Origin: Frankiales bacterium
GTDB lineage: Bacteria > Actinomycetota > Actinomycetes > Mycobacteriales > SCTD01
Direction of reading: 5' to 3'
DNA length: 13,479 nt
NCBI GenBank assembly: GCA_025965735.1
Contig: JAOPWK010000177.1
Location: 1 to 13,479, forward strand
The number at the start of each line of letters is the position of its first letter. The stretch's first letter is position 1. Positions 13,410 to 13,479 of this stretch are shown piece by piece. The notes below the pieces were generated by a model that did no database searches, had not been told where the DNA came from, and saw only the letters and a list, made by a program, of their open reading frames with translations. The position numbers were made by a program, and so were the translations under genes.

Positions 13410-13479
13410 TTAGAGCTTCGCGACCTGGTTGAAGGACAGCTCGACCGGCGTCTCGCGGCCGAAGATCGACACCAGCACC
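13410..13479 (-). CDS. nusG: Transcription antitermination protein NusG, C-terminal end only
   Basis: The last 22 codons plus the TAA stop (13410-13412); the rest lies beyond the right edge. The visible peptide VSIFGRETPVELSFNQVAKL is the end of a NusG KOW domain: a beta strand with FGRETPVEL, then the closing residues that follow it in the family. NusG binds RNA polymerase and Rho or S10. Its position directly before rplK is the conserved bacterial order secE-nusG-rplK-rplA. The call is firm despite the short length because motif and context agree. Confidence 0.9.
   Translation of the reverse strand, partial: VLVSIFGRETPVELSFNQVAKL

Noticed and set aside
12125..13432. Plus-strand open frame of 435 codons across rplA, rplK and nusG
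   Set aside because: It covers three conserved genes on the other strand and shows no recognisable domain.
1..13479. tRNA genes, CRISPR arrays, insertion sequences
   Set aside because: No cloverleaf-like sequence, no regularly spaced repeats and no transposase-like frame were seen on either strand.

Overview
The window comes from a very GC-rich Actinomycetota chromosome. The evidence is the third-position GC bias, frequent GTG starts, actinobacterial-type ribosomal proteins, an L10 leader, and a full actinobacterial mce locus. The gene set does not resolve the genus. The locus is non-mycobacterial in layout, because mkl is joined to the mce genes. Every gene I can support is on the minus strand, so the biological order runs from high to low coordinates.

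Right part (about 10500-13479): the last codons of nusG, then rplK (L11), rplA (L1), rplJ (L10) and rplL (L7/L12). A 76-nt hairpin with a perfect 19-bp stem lies just after rplA. It is followed by a candidate extended -10 promoter and a 5' leader that resembles the actinobacterial L10 leader, with further hairpins; one of these pairs with the rplJ Shine-Dalgarno. An 18-bp inverted repeat without a T-run follows rplL and probably ends this transcript.

Left part (1-10330): a lipid-importer operon in the order mkl (ATPase), yrbE1A, yrbE1B (permeases), mceA, mceB, mceC, mceD, mceE, mceF, then the start of an Mce-associated membrane protein that runs off the left edge. All nine gene junctions overlap: TGATG (1 nt) for the ABC core down to mceA, then ATGA/GTGA (4 nt) for the rest. 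This implies one transcript with translational coupling. The products should form one machine: the Mkl ATPase drives the two YrbE permeases, and six Mce proteins build a tunnel through the cell envelope for a hydrophobic substrate, likely a fatty acid, sterol or other lipid. The substrate cannot be read from the sequence.

Most notable points: yrbE1B carries an in-frame TAG at codon 96 in an otherwise intact frame, so the transporter is either newly inactivated, dependent on suppression, or affected by a sequence error. Both MceD and MceE have lipoboxes. Five of six Mce proteins carry exactly two extra cysteines in their C-terminal part. MceA, MceD, MceE and MceF end in a similar short peptide. 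I saw no mobile element, CRISPR array or tRNA, and no sign of a wholly new system; the interest lies in the details of a known one.
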